In this document: positions 14,242-14,949 of the stretch, piece by piece | Layout: each line of letters starts with the position of its first letter | How positions within the stretch are numbered: the stretch's first letter is position 1 | Source: SVQP01 sp045587385 | GTDB lineage: Bacteria > Bacillota > Clostridia > Oscillospirales > CAG-272 | Length of the DNA stretch: 14,949 nucleotides | NCBI GenBank assembly: GCA_045587385.1 | Contig: JAZNCE010000035.1 | Location: 1 to 14,949, forward strand | Direction of reading: 5' to 3' | The notes under the pieces: generated by a model | Seen by the model: the letters and a program-made list of their open reading frames with translations, nothing else | Told to the model about the DNA's origin: nothing | Databases searched by the model: none | Made by a program: the position numbers and the translations under genes

Positions 14242-14790
14242 ATGAAAAAAGTTGTATTATTGGGAGATTCCATTCGTCTGATCGGCTACGGAAAGCGCGT
14301 TGCCGAGTTGCTGGGCGAGGACTATACTGTTTGGCAGTCCGACGATAATGCACGCTTTGCCGCGTATACGCTGCGCATGCTGTACGATTGCAAGGCGCAG
14401 ATTGAGTGTGCGGACGTCATCCATTGGAACAACGGTCTGTGGGACGTGTGCGATCTGTTTGGCGACGGCGCGTTTACGCCCATAGATGCCTATTGCGATA
14501 CCATGGTCAGAATTGCGCGCATTCTCAAAACCTACGGAAAAACCGTCATATTTGCCACCACCACGCCCACGCATCTTGCCATGTGGGGGCATGACAGCGC
14601 GCGTCTGAATGCCTACAACGAGGCTGTGACTGCCGCTTTGCGCAAGGAGGGTATTATCATCAACGATCTGCACGCCACGATTGCCGCGGATATTGATAAG
14701 TACATCTGCTCCGACTACCTGCACTTGTCCGAAGAGGGCATCGAGGTTGCCGCCAAGCAGGTTGCAGACGTCATCAGACAATACGCATAA
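14242..14790 (+). CDS. SGNH/GDSL-family hydrolase
   Basis: A 182-residue esterase of the SGNH fold. GDS (8-10) with nucleophile S10 starts the chain, NNGLWD (63-68) is the block III asparagine region, and SDYLHLSEEG (157-166) provides D158 and H161 of the triad. No signal peptide, so cytosolic. Placed right behind the rhamnosidase (one base apart, with GGGAGG inside its 3' end), it most likely removes acetyl groups from imported rhamnose-containing or other plant-derived oligosaccharides, as rhamnogalacturonan acetylesterases do. Substrate is inferred from context only. It is the last gene of the operon. Confidence 0.88.
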   Translation: MKKVVLLGDSIRLIGYGKRVAELLGEDYTVWQSDDNARFAAYTLRMLYDCKAQIECADVIHWNNGLWDVCDLFGDGAFTPIDAYCDTMVRIARILKTYGKTVIFATTTPTHLAMWGHDSARLNAYNEAVTAALRKEGIIINDLHATIAADIDKYICSDYLHLSEEGIEVAAKQVADVIRQYA

Positions 14791-14842
14791 ATCAAAAAAC
14801 ACCGACAAATGGGGCTGCGGAAATAGCGGTAAAATTGAACAA

Positions 14843-14866
14843 AGGGCTGCTTGGTAAGGCAGCCCT
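14843..14866 (+). terminator. hairpin after rhamnose operon, weak terminator
   Basis: AGGGCTGC (14843-14850) pairs perfectly with GCAGCCCT (14859-14866), extended by two more pairs inside. The sequence after it (GAATGCTTTC) has no real T run, so termination could be weak or rely on Rho. It lies about 50 bases beyond the last stop codon; the rest of 14791-14882 shows no gene. Confidence 0.5.
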
Positions 14867-14882
14867 GAATGCTTTCAAATAG

Positions 14883-14921
14883 TAATTGCCTCAGGCGCGG
14901 GCGATCACTGATCGCCCCTAC
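14883..14921. repeat. palindromic dispersed repeat, right copy (39 nt)
   Basis: This is the reverse complement of 66-104 with one mismatch (38 of 39), including the 19-nt palindrome. The 24 bases following the arm line up without gaps to the bases following the arm at the window start (18 of 24 from the shared TACAA on), so the element continues inward. If it is organised like the left copy, an inverted second arm lies beyond the window edge. Confidence 0.8.
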
Positions 14922-14949
14922 AACTGAGTATGTTGGAGTTTTAGAATAC

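Noticed and set aside
11634..14273. An 879-codon open frame on the minus strand opposite the GH78 gene, and similar long antisense frames at 1187-2878, 7597-9453 and 10400-11695
   Set aside because: All are codon-aligned with well-recognised sense genes, their translations show no recognisable family, and avoidance of TTA, CTA and TCA in the sense genes explains the lack of stops.
14906..14949. The right end resembles the left end, which might mean a circular molecule with overlapping ends
   Set aside because: The match is exact only over the repeat arm and two bases more; the following bases differ at about one in four positions, so these are two copies of a repeat rather than one overlap.
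1..14949. CRISPR array, tRNA, rRNA, transposase, phage or defence genes
   Set aside because: No regularly spaced direct repeats, no cloverleaf-like or rRNA-like sequence, and no recognisable integrase, transposase, nuclease or toxin-antitoxin reading frame was found on either strand.

Overview
The window reads as chromosomal DNA from a low-to-mid GC Gram-positive anaerobe, most likely an uncultivated gut-type clostridium (Bacillota, Clostridia). This is inferred from strong GGAGG-type ribosome sites, near-consensus sigma-A promoters with 17-nt spacers, a PadR/DUF1700/DUF4097 operon, a FeoA/FeoB/small Cys-rich protein iron operon with a DtxR-type regulator, and a clostridial-looking FeoB sequence. 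Genus cannot be named from the sequence alone. Both window ends lie inside copies of the same palindromic repeat, as expected of contig ends broken at a dispersed repeat.

Layout, left to right. (1) 1-205: an inverted pair of repeat arms and a hairpin. (2) 206-1132, minus strand: a multi-pass PAP2-type phosphatase, divergent from (3) 1283-3804, a three-gene operon of two xylose-isomerase-like TIM-barrel proteins and a PHP-domain metal-dependent phosphoesterase, closed by a 13-bp-stem hairpin. (4) 3984-5921: PadR regulator, DUF1700 membrane protein and DUF4097 solenoid protein, with overlapping genes and their own promoter. (5) 5984-6592, minus: a class-3-lipase-like alpha/beta hydrolase. (6) 6691-7068, minus: a short DtxR/MntR-family regulator. 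It is divergent from (7) feoA-feoB-small Cys-rich protein (7335-10246), which has perfect palindromes at the feoA promoter and before feoB. (8) 10406-14790: L-rhamnose isomerase, a GH78 alpha-L-rhamnosidase and an SGNH hydrolase in one tight operon. (9) 14791-14949: a hairpin and a further repeat copy.

How they work together. The iron block is a self-contained ferrous uptake unit: the DtxR-type protein has the Met/Cys/Glu/His ligand pattern of iron sensors and probably represses feoA and feoB through the palindromes. The rhamnose block would release L-rhamnose inside the cell from small imported glycosides, deacylate them, and isomerise rhamnose to rhamnulose; the kinase, aldolase, transporter and regulator are not in the window. 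The isomerase/PHP operon looks like a small carbohydrate pathway of unknown substrate. The PadR block resembles a widespread but poorly understood envelope-associated module.

I do not see an unmistakable new defence or mobile system. The best leads are the DtxR-type palindromes with non-classical half-site spacing, the echo of the operator/start region before both feoA and feoB, the extra soluble segment in FeoB, the paired isomerase plus PHP operon, and the palindromic repeat family at both edges and beside the rhaA promoter.
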